A stretch of 64,000 nucleotides of DNA from Planomonospora_B alba (GCF_039534085.1 NZ_BAAAUT010000011.1:62001-126000); one strand, 5' to 3'. Positions 1 to 10,305 are shown, counted from the stretch's first letter. Notes: generated by a model not told the origin, from the sequence alone. A program made the numbers and translations.

Positions 1-64
1 AGGGGAGCGGCGGGCGCCGCAGGGCCGGGGACGGCGGGCGCCGCGTGGCCGGGGGCGCGGCGGG

Positions 65-2293
65 TCAGCGGACGCGGACCTTCCCGGAGGTCACCGCGAG
101 CAGGTCGCGGGTGGCGGGCACCACGATCCGGTAGGTGCCGCGGGGCAGCCTGCGGACGGTGTAGGCGGAGGCGCGGGCGGCGGTGACCCGCTTGACGGTG
201 CGCCACTTCCCCTTGCGGTACCGCTGCACCGAGACCCGCTGCCGCTGCGGCTGGTAGACCCGGAGGGTCACCTTCTTCTCGCCGCCGCGCACCACGACCT
301 TCGGCCGCGCGCCGACGCGCGCGGTCCGGCTGGTGCTCGCGGCCGCGGTCGCGGTACCGGTGAACCGCGCGTAGGCGTAGGTCCCGGCGTCGGCGCGCAG
401 CCACGCGGTGCCGGTGCCGCTGCGCACGGGCACGGTGGCGCACCGGTAGGCGGAGGCGGTGGTCCTGCGGCTGCACAGCCGGGCGGTGCCGCTGATCCCG
501 GCGCCGACGGCGGTCCGCACGGTGACGGTCGCCCGCACCGACTGCCCGGCGGTGACCTTGGAGGCGGACAGGGCCAGCCCGGTGGCGGTGGCGTCCGGGG
601 GGAACGGCGTGCCGCTGTCGGCGACCGCGGCGAGCGGCCGGATCCGGCCGGCGCCGTAGAGGCTGTCGCGGCCGGCGGCGCCGAGGTCGAGCGCGGTGCC
701 GGTGAGCCGTGCGGTCACCTGGCCGGCCGACGCCTCCGGGAACCGCGCGCGGACCAGCGCCGCCGCCGCTGCGGCGTACGGCGAGGCCATCGACGTGCCG
801 CTCATGGAGGCGTACCGGCGGGCGGGGACGGTGGACAGGACGTCCACGCCGGGGGCGGCCAGGTCGACGTAGGAGCCGTACTGGGAGAACACCGCCCGGG
901 CGTCGGCGGAGGTGGTGGCCGCGACCCCGACGACGCCGCGGAAGGCCGCCGGGTAGCTGACGGGGTTGCCGCAGTTCTCTCCCGGCATCGGGTAGGGGAC
1001 CTGCGTGCAGGACTGGCCGGAGTTCCCGGCCGCGGCGACCACGACGACGTCCCTGGCGAGGGCGTAGTCGACCGCGGCCCCCATGATCGGGTCGGCGCCC
1101 GGGCCGCCCAGGGAGAGGTTGATGACGGTCGCGCCGTGGTCGGCGGCGTAGAAGATGCCGTCGGCGATGTCTGAGGTCCAGCCGGACCCGCTCTCGTCGA
1201 GCACGCGGACGGGCAGGATCTTCGCGCCGGGGGCGAGACCGGCGACGCCGACGCCGTCGCCCGCCTTCGCGGCGATGATGCCGGCGACGTGGGTGCCGTG
1301 CCCGTCGGGGTCGTAGTGCCCGTCACCGGTGCCCCGCACCAGGTCGACGCCGGGCAGGACCGCGTCGGCCAGGTCCGGGTGGGAGCCGTCCACGCCGCTG
1401 TCGACGACGGCGACGGTCTGGCCCGCGCCGGTCGCGGAGGCCCACGTGCTCTCCGCGGAGAGCCGGTCCAGCGGCCACTGCCGGGAGCGGAGCGCGTCGT
1501 TCACCTTGGCCGCCGATGCGGAGACGGCGGTGCCGGGGGCCGCGGCGGTGGTCTCCGCGGCGCCCGTGCCCGCGGCGCCCGTGCCCGCGGCGCCCGTGCC
1601 CGCGGCCCCGGTGGCCTCGGGCACGGTCCCGGTGGCGTCCTGGGGGGAGGTGTCTTCTGCCGGGGGTGCGGTGGCGTCCTGAGAGGCGGTGTCCCCGGAG
1701 GAGGGGGCGTCGTCGGCCGGGTCCGAGGGGGTGTCCGCGGCCGTGGTGGAGGTGTCCGCGGTGTTCGTGTCCGCGGCGCCCGTGTCCGCGGCGGTGGCCT
1801 TCGAGTCGACGACGACGGCGAGCGCGCCGGGAACGGCACGGGCGTCCTCCACGGCGCCGGCGGCCTTCCGGCGGTCCTCGGCGACGGTGACGTGCACCTG
1901 CGGCCTTCCGGCGGCGTCGGAGGTCAAGGTGACGACGCGGACCGGCCCGCGCTCCGGCGCCCCGGCGAGGACCTCGGAGACCGGGCCGGTCAGGCCGACG
2001 GGCTCGCGCGGCTTCCAGTCCTCGACGGCGGGGGCGGGAGAGGTCCGGCGGGGCGCGGGGGAATCCGTCCGCTCGGAGGCCCGCGTCCCGGCCCCGGAGG
2101 CGTCCGGCCGTCCGGCGGGGGCCGGGGAGGCGGAGGGCGAGGCGGCAGATGCGGCCGTGGAGGCGGCGGCCGGTGCGGCCGCCGGTCCGTCGTCCGGGGA
2201 GGCGGAGGTGCGGGCGGTCACTCCGGCGGTGACCGCGGCGGCGGTCACCGTGACCGCGGCGAGCGCGCCCAGAAGCCGGGCGGTGGCTGGCAT
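65..2293 (-). CDS. Secreted subtilisin-like serine protease (S8 family)
   Basis: A 742-residue secreted endopeptidase of the S8 family. The catalytic triad is visible: Asp near residue 298 (VVDSGVDGSHPD), His near 332 (DGHGTHVAG) and Ser near 501 (GTSMASP), with the oxyanion Asn in AAGNSGQS. The N-terminus has a hydrophobic signal segment rich in Ala/Thr/Val. A Pro/Ala/Ser-rich stretch and a possible inhibitor-like propeptide (PVRVVTLTS...ALAVVVDSKA) follow, then a low-complexity Asp/Thr/Ala linker before the catalytic domain. The C-terminal ~170 residues are beta-rich and Arg-rich, perhaps a wall- or substrate-binding module (inference). I chose the ATG at 2293 because GGGGAG lies about 8 nt upstream and the signal peptide follows directly; the frame stays open about 100 codons further upstream, but that part is Arg/Pro-rich and unlikely to be translated. 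Confidence 0.93.
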   Translation of the reverse strand: MPATARLLGALAAVTVTAAAVTAGVTARTSASPDDGPAAAPAAASTAASAASPSASPAPAGRPDASGAGTRASERTDSPAPRRTSPAPAVEDWKPREPVGLTGPVSEVLAGAPERGPVRVVTLTSDAAGRPQVHVTVAEDRRKAAGAVEDARAVPGALAVVVDSKATAADTGAADTNTADTSTTAADTPSDPADDAPSSGDTASQDATAPPAEDTSPQDATGTVPEATGAAGTGAAGTGAAGTGAAETTAAAPGTAVSASAAKVNDALRSRQWPLDRLSAESTWASATGAGQTVAVVDSGVDGSHPDLADAVLPGVDLVRGTGDGHYDPDGHGTHVAGIIAAKAGDGVGVAGLAPGAKILPVRVLDESGSGWTSDIADGIFYAADHGATVINLSLGGPGADPIMGAAVDYALARDVVVVAAAGNSGQSCTQVPYPMPGENCGNPVSYPAAFRGVVGVAATTSADARAVFSQYGSYVDLAAPGVDVLSTVPARRYASMSGTSMASPYAAAAAALVRARFPEASAGQVTARLTGTALDLGAAGRDSLYGAGRIRPLAAVADSGTPFPPDATATGLALSASKVTAGQSVRATVTVRTAVGAGISGTARLCSRRTTASAYRCATVPVRSGTGTAWLRADAGTYAYARFTGTATAAASTSRTARVGARPKVVVRGGEKKVTLRVYQPQRQRVSVQRYRKGKWRTVKRVTAARASAYTVRRLPRGTYRIVVPATRDLLAVTSGKVRVR
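1559..1604. repeat. Three tandem 15-bp units inside the protease linker
   Basis: Three consecutive identical 15-bp units (GGCGCCCGTGCCCGC) encode the repeated AGTGA pentapeptide in the linker of the S8 protease. Less perfect GTGTCCGCGG-type repeats continue to about 1800. In-frame 15-bp units allow the linker to change length without disrupting the protein. Confidence 0.85.
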
Positions 2294-2661
2294 TCTCGTT
2301 CTCCCCGTTCGTTGGTGGAGGTCACGTGCGCAGGGCGTCGCGATCCGGGCCACGCCCGGGACCGGTCGGCGGACGTACCGTCTCTTCGGCCGCCCGGCGG
2401 GGTTCCTTAGGGGTTCCGGAAGGCGGCTCCCGATCCGGTCGTCCGCCGCACCGCCCGTCCCGGCGCCCTCGGCCGGCGGAGCCGGTCCGCGGCCGGACGC
2501 CCGGATGCGCCGGTCCCCGGGCCGGGCCTCCCGGGCCTCCCGGATCTGCCCGGGTCTCCTCCGGGCGTGCCCGTCCGCGGCCGGACGCCCGGACACGCCG
2601 GCGCGGGGTGACCGTTCAGCAGGAGTTCCGTGCAGCGGACGATTGATTTAGGATCACTAAC
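2294..2661. other. Intergenic region between divergent protease and LysR genes
   Basis: 368 bp of GC-rich sequence with no convincing gene. The open frames here are Arg/Pro/Gly-rich and look like composition artefacts. It should hold the promoters of the divergently transcribed protease and lysR-type gene. A TAGGAT hexamer at 2649-2654 is the likely -10 of the regulator. Confidence 0.6.
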
Positions 2662-3573
2662 ATGCTGGATCTGAACCGCCTGAAGGCGCTGCACGCGGTG
2701 GCCGTGTACGGGTCGGTGGGCGCGGCCGCCGAGGCGCTCATGGTCACCCCGTCGGCGGTCTCGCAGCAGCTCGCCAAGCTGGAGCGGGAGACCGGAGCGA
2801 CCCTGCTGGAGCGCAACGGGCGCGGGGTGCGGCTGACGGACGCCGCCGGGCTCCTGGCCGGCCACGCCGAGCGCATCCTCGCGCTGGTGGAGACCGCGGA
2901 GGCCGACTTCGAGGCGCTGCGCGGCGCGGTCGTGGGACGGCTGAGCATCGGGGCCTTCCCCACGGCGGCCCGGGGGCTGCTGCCGCAGGCGCTGGTCCTG
3001 CTGCGGGAGCGCCATCCCGACCTGAGACTCCAGCTCCACGAGCGGGAGCCGGGCCGCCAGCTCCTGGAGGTCTCCCGGGGCGAGCTCGACCTCGCGGTCG
3101 TCCAGGACTGGGTCAACCGGCCGATGGCCATCCCCGAGGGGCTCTCCCGGGCCGCGCTCTTCGACGACGTCGCCGACGTGGTCCTGCCCGCGGGCCACCC
3201 GCTGGCCGACCGCGCCGAGATCGAGCTGGCGGAGCTGTCCGGGGAGCGGTGGATCAGCGGCTCGCCCGGGACGGTCTGCCACGACTGGCTGGTCTACACG
3301 CTCCGCGCGGCCGAGCTGGAGCCGGAGATCGCCTGCATGGCGGACGAATACCCCACCCAGCTGGCGCTCACCGCCGCCGGCCAGGGCTGCGCGATCGTGC
3401 CCCGCCTCGGCCGCGGCCCCGTTCCGGAAGGGGTCCGGGCCGTGGCGGTCCGGCCCCGCCCCACCCGCCGGATCTACGCGCTCTGGCGCACCGACGCGGC
3501 CCGCCGCCCGGCGATCCGCGCCGCGGTCGAGGCGCTCAGGGCCGCCTCGGCGGGACTGCGCGGGGAGAGCTGA
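2662..3573 (+). CDS. LysR-family transcriptional regulator
   Basis: A 303-residue LysR-type regulator. The N-terminal winged helix-turn-helix occupies about residues 1-60 (LNRLKALHAVAVYGSVGAAA, then TPSAVSQQLAKLE, the recognition helix). A periplasmic-binding-like effector domain spans about 90-295 and includes the typical GRLSIGAFPTAA strand-turn. Length is normal for the family. The start is set by ATG 2662: TAGGAT (2649-2654) ends 7 nt before it, which predicts a leaderless message, and no good ribosome-binding site is present. It is divergent from the S8 protease; members often control a divergent neighbour, so the protease is a possible target (inference). The effector is unknown. Confidence 0.92.
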   Translation: MLDLNRLKALHAVAVYGSVGAAAEALMVTPSAVSQQLAKLERETGATLLERNGRGVRLTDAAGLLAGHAERILALVETAEADFEALRGAVVGRLSIGAFPTAARGLLPQALVLLRERHPDLRLQLHEREPGRQLLEVSRGELDLAVVQDWVNRPMAIPEGLSRAALFDDVADVVLPAGHPLADRAEIELAELSGERWISGSPGTVCHDWLVYTLRAAELEPEIACMADEYPTQLALTAAGQGCAIVPRLGRGPVPEGVRAVAVRPRPTRRIYALWRTDAARRPAIRAAVEALRAASAGLRGES

Positions 3574-3625
3574 CCCCTCCACCGGAGCGGCCGGACGGGA
3601 GCGGCCGGACGGGAGCGGGCCCCCG

Positions 3626-3643
3626 CCCCGCGCCGGCGCGGGG
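3626..3643. terminator. Palindromic hairpin after the LysR gene
   Basis: A perfect 18-bp GC-only palindrome (CCCCGCGCCGGCGCGGGG) lies about 50 bp after the LysR stop and before the next promoter. No U-run follows, as is common for actinobacterial terminators. A two-copy tandem of GAGCGGCCGGACGG lies just before it. Confidence 0.6.
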
Positions 3644-3717
3644 CCCGCGGCGTCGCCCGCCCACCCGCCCACCCGCCCGTGCGACCTGCGCCTACCAGTG
3701 GGTAGGCTGACGGCACC

Positions 3718-4356
3718 ATGGCTGAGACCACCGTCATCCACCTGCTGCGCCACGGCGAGGTCCACAACCCCGCCAACGTCCTGTACGGCCGGCTTCCCGG
3801 CTACAACCTGTCGGAGAACGGCCGCTTGATGGCCGAGGCGGTGGCGAAGGCGATGGCCGGGCGCGACGTCGTCGCGCTGTTCTCCTCCCCGCTGGAGCGC
3901 GCCCAGCAGACGGCGGCCCCGCTCGCCGAGACCTTCGGCCTGGAGGTCCGCATCGACGAGCGGCTGATCGAGGCGGCCAACCTCTTCGAGGGCGTCTCCG
4001 TCGGCGGCGGCGAGGGCGTCTTCCGCAGCCCCCGCCTCTACCGCCACCTGTGGAACCCGCTCCGCCCGTCCTGGGGCGAGCGCTACACCGACGTGGTCGA
4101 GCGGATGCGCGGAGCGATCCTGTCGGCGCGCAGGGAGGCGCGCGGCCACGAGGCGGTGCTGGTCAGCCACCAGCTCCCCATCTGGATCATCCGGCTCGCG
4201 GCCGAGGGCAGGCGGCTCCCGCACGACCCCCGCCGCCGCCAGTGCGGCCTGGCCAGCGTCACGAGCCTGTGCTTCGAGGGCGACCGGCTGGCCAGCGTCG
4301 GATACTCCGAGCCGGCGGCCGCGCTCGTCAAGCGCCCCACCGTCCCGGGCGCATGA
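3718..4356 (+). CDS. Histidine phosphatase (phosphoglycerate mutase-like)
   Basis: A 212-residue member of the histidine phosphatase superfamily. The phosphate-accepting His is His12 in LLRHGEV, and a second conserved His lies in LVSHQLPI in the C-terminal half. The substrate is unknown. It heads the cytochrome c maturation cluster; the mycobacterial locus Rv0525-Rv0529 has the same order (phosphatase, thioredoxin, CcdA, ResB, CcsA), so the linkage is conserved although the functional reason is unclear. A TAGGCT hexamer (3703-3708) lies 9 nt before the ATG, so the message is nearly or fully leaderless. Confidence 0.9.
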   Translation: MAETTVIHLLRHGEVHNPANVLYGRLPGYNLSENGRLMAEAVAKAMAGRDVVALFSSPLERAQQTAAPLAETFGLEVRIDERLIEAANLFEGVSVGGGEGVFRSPRLYRHLWNPLRPSWGERYTDVVERMRGAILSARREARGHEAVLVSHQLPIWIIRLAAEGRRLPHDPRRRQCGLASVTSLCFEGDRLASVGYSEPAAALVKRPTVPGA

Positions 4357-4365
4357 CCCCGCCGG

Positions 4366-4371
4366 TAGAGT
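4366..4371 (+). promoter_or_regulatory. Candidate -10 element for the cytochrome c maturation operon
   Basis: A TAGAGT hexamer lies in the 55-bp gap before the TlpA-like gene and matches the TAnnnT actinobacterial -10 pattern seen repeatedly in this window. No clear -35 is visible. It would give a leader of roughly 30-35 nt carrying GAGGGAGA as ribosome-binding site. Confidence 0.4.
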
Positions 4372-4411
4372 TGCTGCTCTACCGCTTGTAGTACGAGGGA
4401 GACCACCTTCG

Positions 4412-4984
4412 ATGCGCGTCAGACCGCTCGCCGCCGCCGTGCTGCTCGCCGTACTGGCGACCGGATGCGCCGGGAGCCAGGCGTCGCAGCCGCAGGCGGG
4501 GGACACCCGGTTCATCGCCGGCGACGGGAAGGTCACCGTCTTCGAGGCGGCCGGACGCAGGCCCGCCCCCGCGGTCGAGGGGGAGACCCTCGACGGCGGC
4601 ACCGCCTCGCTCGCCGCGCACAGGGGCAAGGTCGTGGTGCTGAACTTCTGGGCCTCCTGGTGCGCGCCCTGCCGCGCCGAGGCCCCGGTGCTGAAGGACA
4701 TCGCCGCCAAGACCAAGGCGGACGGCGTGGAGTTCCTCGGCGTCGACTTCAAGGACGACAGGAGCCAGGCGCTCGCCTTCGAGCGCACCGAGCAGCCCGG
4801 CTACCCGAGCATCTACGACCAGCCCGGCAAGGTCGCGCTCGCCTTCCAGGGCACGGTCCCCCCGGCGGCCATCCCCTCGACGCTGATCATCGACCGGCGG
4901 GGCCGGATCGCGGCCCGCGCCCTCGGCGCGGTCAAGTACAGCGATCTGCTGGCGGCCGTCGAGAAGATCAGCGATGAGAAGTAG
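4412..4984 (+). CDS. TlpA/ResA-like thioredoxin lipoprotein
   Basis: A 190-residue membrane-anchored thioredoxin-fold protein. A lipoprotein signal ends at Cys19 (LAVLATGC), and the redox motif WCAPC places the active cysteines at 84 and 87, preceded by the typical VVLNFWASW strand. In System II cytochrome c maturation such a protein reduces the CXXCH cysteines of apocytochrome c on the outer face of the membrane, receiving electrons from CcdA. The ccdA gene follows 15 bp downstream, and resB and ccsB complete the set, which supports this role over a general thioredoxin. A GAGGGAGA ribosome-binding site precedes the ATG. Confidence 0.94.
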   Translation: MRVRPLAAAVLLAVLATGCAGSQASQPQAGDTRFIAGDGKVTVFEAAGRRPAPAVEGETLDGGTASLAAHRGKVVVLNFWASWCAPCRAEAPVLKDIAAKTKADGVEFLGVDFKDDRSQALAFERTEQPGYPSIYDQPGKVALAFQGTVPPAAIPSTLIIDRRGRIAARALGAVKYSDLLAAVEKISDEK

Positions 4985-4999
4985 CCCGGGACGCCCGCG

Positions 5000-5733
5000 A
5001 TGAGCGCCGACCTGGCGAGCACGGTGGCGAGCGGCTCGCTCGCGCTGGCCCTGCCGATCGCGGTCGCCGCGGGGCTGGTGTCGTTCCTGTCGCCGTGCGT
5101 GCTGCCGCTGGTCCCCGGCTACCTGTCCTACGTGACCGGGATGAGCGCCGACCCCCGGCGGGGCCGGATGGTCGCCGGGACCGTGCTGTTCGTCCTCGGC
5201 TTCGCCGCCGTGTTCGTGGCCGGCGGGGCGCTCTTCGGAACCCTCGGCGCGGTGCTGTTCGGCAACGCCGAGGTCATCACCCGGGTGCTCGGGGCGCTCA
5301 CGATCGTGCTCGGGCTCGCCTTCATGGGCCTCGTCCCGGGGCTCCAGCGCGACGTGCGCGTCCACCGGCTCCCGGCCGCCGGGCTCGCCGGGGCGCCGCT
5401 GCTCGGCGTGGTGTTCGGCCTCGGCTGGACCCCCTGCATCGGCCCCACCCTCGGGGTCGTGCTCACGCTCGGCGTGACCGAGGGCAGCGCGGGGCGCGGC
5501 GCGCTGCTCGCCTTCGCCTACGCGCTCGGGCTCGGCCTGCCGTTCGTGGCGGCCGGACTGGCCTACCGTAGGGCACTGCACACGTTCAAGGCGGTCCGCC
5601 GCCACACGCAGCTGATCACCCGGGTGGGCGGGGCCATGCTGGTCGCCGTCGGCCTGCTGCTCGTCACCGGCGTCTGGGGAGACCTCGTCGCGGCGATGCA
5701 GGGGTGGATCGGCGGATTCCAGCCGGTGATCTG

Positions 5734-5734
<1 letters not shown>
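5000..5734 (+). CDS. ccdA: Cytochrome c biogenesis protein CcdA
   Basis: A 244-residue polytopic membrane protein of the CcdA/DsbD-beta family. It carries thiol reducing equivalents from cytoplasmic thioredoxin to the extracytoplasmic thioredoxin encoded just upstream. The conserved cysteines lie in membrane helices: one in FLSPCVLPLVPGYLSY near residue 33 and one in GLGWTPCIGPTLG near residue 149. About six hydrophobic segments are visible, as expected. The stop codon overlaps the next start (TGATG), indicating translational coupling with resB. Confidence 0.95.
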
Positions 5735-7282
<1,548 letters not shown>

Positions 7283-7293
<11 letters not shown>

Positions 7294-8317
7294 GGTCGAT
7301 ACCGCTCTCGCCGCGCTGAGCGACCAGCTCATCCTGGTGACGGTGCTGCTCTACGCCCTCGCGATGATCGGGTACGCGCTGGATCTCGCCTTCAACCGGG
7401 CGCCGGCCCGGGGCGCGGCCGCCGGGGAACGGGCCGAGCCCGCGCTCGCCGCGGTCGGCGCCTCCCCTGCGGCGGCCGCCGGGGAGGCGGGCTCCGACCC
7501 GGCCTCCGGGCCCGTCCCGTCCGCCGCGGCGGACGGGACCGGTACGGAGGAGCCCGCGGCGGAGGGCGGCGCCCCGGCCGGGACGCCGTCCGGCTGGGTG
7601 CTGAAGTCCGGGACGGCCGCGACCGTGCTCAGCTGGGCCGGCCTCGTGGCGAACGCCGGCTCCCTGGTGACCCGGGGCCTGGCCGCGGAGCGGTGGCCGT
7701 GGGGCAACCTGTACGAGTTCATGGTCGCCATGTGCCTGGCGGCCGTGGGCGCCTTCCTGCTGATGCAGCTGCGCTACCCGGTGCGCTTCCTGGGCTCCTT
7801 CATCACGGGCGCGGCCGGGCTCGGCCTGGGGTACGCGGTGCACTCCTGGCATGTGGAGACCGCTCCGGCGATGGTGGCGCTGAACTCCTACTGGATCGCG
7901 ATCCACGTCTCGGCGGCCATCCTCGCCAGCGGCCTGTTCATCGTGGCCGGTGCCTGCGGCGTCATCTACCTGATCCGGCACGACGCCGCCGACCACCTGC
8001 CGACCCGGCAGGAGCTGGAGCGGGTGGCGCACCGGGCCATCGTGATCGGCTTCCCGATCTGGACCTTCGCCGTCATCGCCGGCGCGCTCTGGGCGGACAA
8101 GGCGTGGGGCCGCTACTGGGGCTGGGACCCCAAGGAGATCTGGGCGTTCATCACCTGGATCGTCTACGCGGGCTATCTGCACGCCCGCGCGACCGCCGGC
8201 TGGAAGGGCCGGGCGGCGATGATCGTGCAGCTCGTGGGCTTCGCGTGCCTGCTGTTCAACCTCATCGGGGTGAACCTCTTCATCGACGGCCTGCACTCCT
8301 ACGCCGAGGTGCCGTAG
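7283..8317 (+). CDS. ccsB: Cytochrome c biogenesis protein CcsB/CcsA
   Basis: A 344-residue heme-binding membrane protein that completes the System II synthase with ResB, attaching heme to CXXCH motifs of apocytochromes outside the membrane. The diagnostic tryptophan-rich heme motif WGRYWGWDPKEIW is near residues 275-287, with conserved flanking histidines in transmembrane segments. Residues about 35-105 form an Ala/Pro/Gly-rich insertion between the first two membrane helices, a lineage-specific linker. It overlaps the end of resB and is the last gene of this operon. Confidence 0.95.
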
Positions 8318-8326
8318 CGGGCCGGG

Positions 8327-8629
8327 TCAGTCCTCCTCGCGCAGGCGCCGATCGAGGTCCCGCAGGAAGTCCGGGTCGTCGTCGGGGCCGCGCGGGGCCT
8401 GCGGGCGGGGGCCCGGGGGCTCCGGCGGGAGGAAGGCGCGCGGGGCGCGGGGCCCGAGGGGGCGGCCGAGCAGCAGCCAGAACAGGCCGCCGATCATGGC
8501 CAGGAGCACCACGACGAGCACCCACAGGATCTTGGGGAGGTTTCTGACCTCCTCGTCCGGAGTGGTGATGACGTCGAAGAGGCAGTAGAGCCAGAAGGCG
8601 AGGACGGCCAGACCGAGAAGCACGGACAT
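8327..8629 (-). CDS. Small membrane protein with phospholipase D nuclease N-terminal-like domain
   Basis: A 100-residue protein with two hydrophobic helices (about residues 2-20 and 34-52) separated by a short acidic turn (DVITTPDEEVRNLPKI), the pattern of the PLDc_N family, followed by a Pro/Arg-rich cytosolic tail. The function is not established. It is convergent with ccsB and divergent from the metalloprotease gene. Two starts are possible: ATG 8629, with TACAGT ending 6 nt upstream (leaderless pattern), or ATG 8647 six codons earlier. I prefer 8629. Confidence 0.82.
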   Translation of the reverse strand: MSVLLGLAVLAFWLYCLFDVITTPDEEVRNLPKILWVLVVVLLAMIGGLFWLLLGRPLGPRAPRAFLPPEPPGPRPQAPRGPDDDPDFLRDLDRRLREED

Positions 8630-8763
8630 GCCCGCACTGTAAGCCATCGCGGGGGCGGCCGGAGCCAGAGACGCCCTCCGGGGGATGCGCGGAGAAGATC
8701 CCCGTCGTACGGTAGGACCCCGTACGGATAGGTCCCGTTGCCGTTTTCCGACAGGAGCGCGTG

Positions 8764-8793
8764 ATGGCGCATTCGCGCGGGCGGGCAGGGTGA
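8764..8793 (+). other. Possible 9-codon leader ORF before the metalloprotease gene
   Basis: ATG at 8764 with AGGAG 7 nt upstream opens a nine-residue frame (MAHSRGRAG). Its stop codon overlaps the GTG start of the next gene in a GTGA arrangement. The better ribosome-binding site belongs to this short frame rather than to the following gene, so it may act as a coupling leader. It could be chance. Confidence 0.3.
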
Positions 8794-9683
8794 GCACGGA
8801 CAGGGGCCGGCACCGGCGCCGGTGGTGGCAGCGGGAGGCACCGCGCCGCGGCGGCGAGGGCGTGGTCCGGCGGACGCCCGGCCAGGCGGCGCCGCGGGAG
8901 GCGTCCGACCCGCCGGTTCCCCGGGAGCTGTTCCGGGAGGCGCCGAGGGAGGTCCTCCGCGGGCCGGAGCGGCGGCCGGGCAGGCCCGTCCCCGCCGACC
9001 GCCCGCAGTACACCTGGCGGGACTTCGAGCTGGAGCACGAGCGGCCGCGGGCCCGGCCGAACCCCCCCGAGGCCCCGGACCTGGGCGACGGCCTGCGGCA
9101 CTGCGGGGCGCTGGAGCGCGTGCTGCACCGCCAGTGGGACGTGCGCGAGGGGCCGCCGTCTCCGGAGGTCGTGGCCGCCGTGGAGAGCCTCGCCCGGCTG
9201 CCGGACCGGCTCAAGGCCAAGCTGGCCGACGGCCTGGAGGGCATCTACGTCGGCGCGGGCGGCGTGCCCGACCTGGACGACATGGGATACCTGCGGGGCG
9301 CGCCGCTGCCGTCGGGCCGGGCGACCTGGGACATCTGCGCCGGGGCCTACGGCGACCGCAAGGTCGTGGTGGGGGACAGGCCCTCACCCACCCCCGACGT
9401 GATGATGCACGAGATCGGGCACGCCCTGGACGACGTGGACGCGCCCCACGGAGACTGGGTGTCGGACTCCCCGGAGTTCACCGCACTCTACGAGCAGTGC
9501 GTGCCGGTCCTGGCCTCGGGCTTCCACCTGCAGCCGGGTGTCCTGGGGCGCAGGGAGTTCTTCGCCGACGCCTTCGCCGCCATCGCCTCCCGGCAGCGTC
9601 CCGCCCTGGTGGACATGCTGAGCGGGGACACGCGGATGGCGCTCACTGTCATGCTGTTCTTCAACCGGCGCTACGGAATCTAG
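8790..9683 (+). CDS. Metalloprotease-domain protein resembling anthrax lethal factor catalytic domain
   Basis: A 297-residue protein if read from GTG 8790 (longer if ATG 8685 is used). The first ~90 residues are Arg/Pro-rich and probably disordered. The C-terminal ~190 residues carry MMHEIGHALDD (HExxH zinc motif) and, about 60 residues later, RREFFADAFAAI, whose Glu would be the third zinc ligand. This spacing and the FFADAFA sequence match the ATLF-like zincin domain family. There is no signal peptide or membrane helix. The next gene, 10 bp downstream, encodes a small acidic protein that may be a partner or inhibitor (inference). Substrate unknown. The start codon is uncertain. Confidence 0.78.
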   Translation: MSTDRGRHRRRWWQREAPRRGGEGVVRRTPGQAAPREASDPPVPRELFREAPREVLRGPERRPGRPVPADRPQYTWRDFELEHERPRARPNPPEAPDLGDGLRHCGALERVLHRQWDVREGPPSPEVVAAVESLARLPDRLKAKLADGLEGIYVGAGGVPDLDDMGYLRGAPLPSGRATWDICAGAYGDRKVVVGDRPSPTPDVMMHEIGHALDDVDAPHGDWVSDSPEFTALYEQCVPVLASGFHLQPGVLGRREFFADAFAAIASRQRPALVDMLSGDTRMALTVMLFFNRRYGI

Positions 9684-9693
9684 GTGATCTGGG

Positions 9694-9933
9694 ATGTACG
9701 TCATCCGGCTCGCTGACGGGACCCTGCGCGTGCCGCAGAGCCTGATCAGCGAAGACGGGCGTCTGATCGGCAACGCGTACGTGGAGCTCTCACCGGGGGA
9801 TCCGGAGTACGACCGCTGGCTGCCCGAGTCGCTCACCGAGGAGGAGATCGCACGGCGACGGCGTCGCTGGCTGGAGGAGAACGACGAACTGGAGCGGGAG
9901 TTCCTGGCCTTCAAGGCGGAGCAGGACGACTGA
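9694..9933 (+). CDS. Small acidic hypothetical protein downstream of the metalloprotease
   Basis: A 79-residue protein not recognised as a known family. The first half looks beta-rich (MYVIRLADGTLRVPQSLI), the second half is a charged helix (TEEEIARRRRRWLEENDELE) with an acidic tail. No cysteines, signal or membrane segment. It starts 10 bp after the metalloprotease stop, so co-transcription is very likely. A regulator, inhibitor or immunity role toward that enzyme is only a contextual guess. Confidence 0.75.
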   Translation: MYVIRLADGTLRVPQSLISEDGRLIGNAYVELSPGDPEYDRWLPESLTEEEIARRRRRWLEENDELEREFLAFKAEQDD

Positions 9934-9952
9934 GGCACGCCGGGGAGCCTCT

Positions 9953-9972
9953 GTGTCACCTCGGGGTGACAC
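9953..9972. terminator. Hairpin between convergent genes
   Basis: Perfect 8-bp inverted repeat GTGTCACC / GGTGACAC with a TCGG loop, about 20 bp after the small acidic gene's stop. It lies upstream of the convergent bldC stop and probably ends transcription from the left. Confidence 0.65.
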
Positions 9973-10065
9973 CATGCCCACCCTGTGGCGACTCCATGGT
10001 GACCCTGCGGCTTCCGGGTAAGACGCGCAGGATCACCGATGGTGCGACGTCGTGCGGCGGCGTCG

Positions 10066-10305
10066 TCAGACGCGGGGGGACTCGCCCGCCGGCCGTTCGG
10101 CCGTCAGGACGTCCTCACCGCGGAGAAGGGCGTGCACTTCCGACTCGCGGAAACGCCGGTGCCCTCCGGGGGTACGGATGCTGCTGATGCGGCCTGCCGC
10201 GGCCCAGCGCGTCACCGTCTTTGGGTCGACCCGGAAGAGGGCGGCAACCTCTCCAGGTGTCAGCAGACGCTCGCTGCTACTCTCCACAATCTCTCCCCCT
10301 CGCAT
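10066..10305 (-). CDS. bldC: BldC-family developmental transcriptional regulator
   Basis: A 79-residue MerR-like winged-helix protein without an effector domain. The core TPGEVAALFRVDPKTVTRWA plus TPGGHRRFRESEVHALL is near identical in layout to Streptomyces BldC, a developmental regulator that binds direct repeats cooperatively and delays the onset of sporulation. Starts: ATG 10305 (AGGA upstream) or GTG 10287, which has GGGGGAG just before it and would give 73 residues. The ~300-bp AT-richer upstream region is the likely control region. Confidence 0.92.
   Translation of the reverse strand: MRGGEIVESSSERLLTPGEVAALFRVDPKTVTRWAAAGRISSIRTPGGHRRFRESEVHALLRGEDVLTAERPAGESPRV

Noticed and set aside
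1500..1810. Repeat cluster considered as a CRISPR array
   Set aside because: Units are 15 bp, in frame, without spacers, and encode an Ala/Thr/Gly linker.
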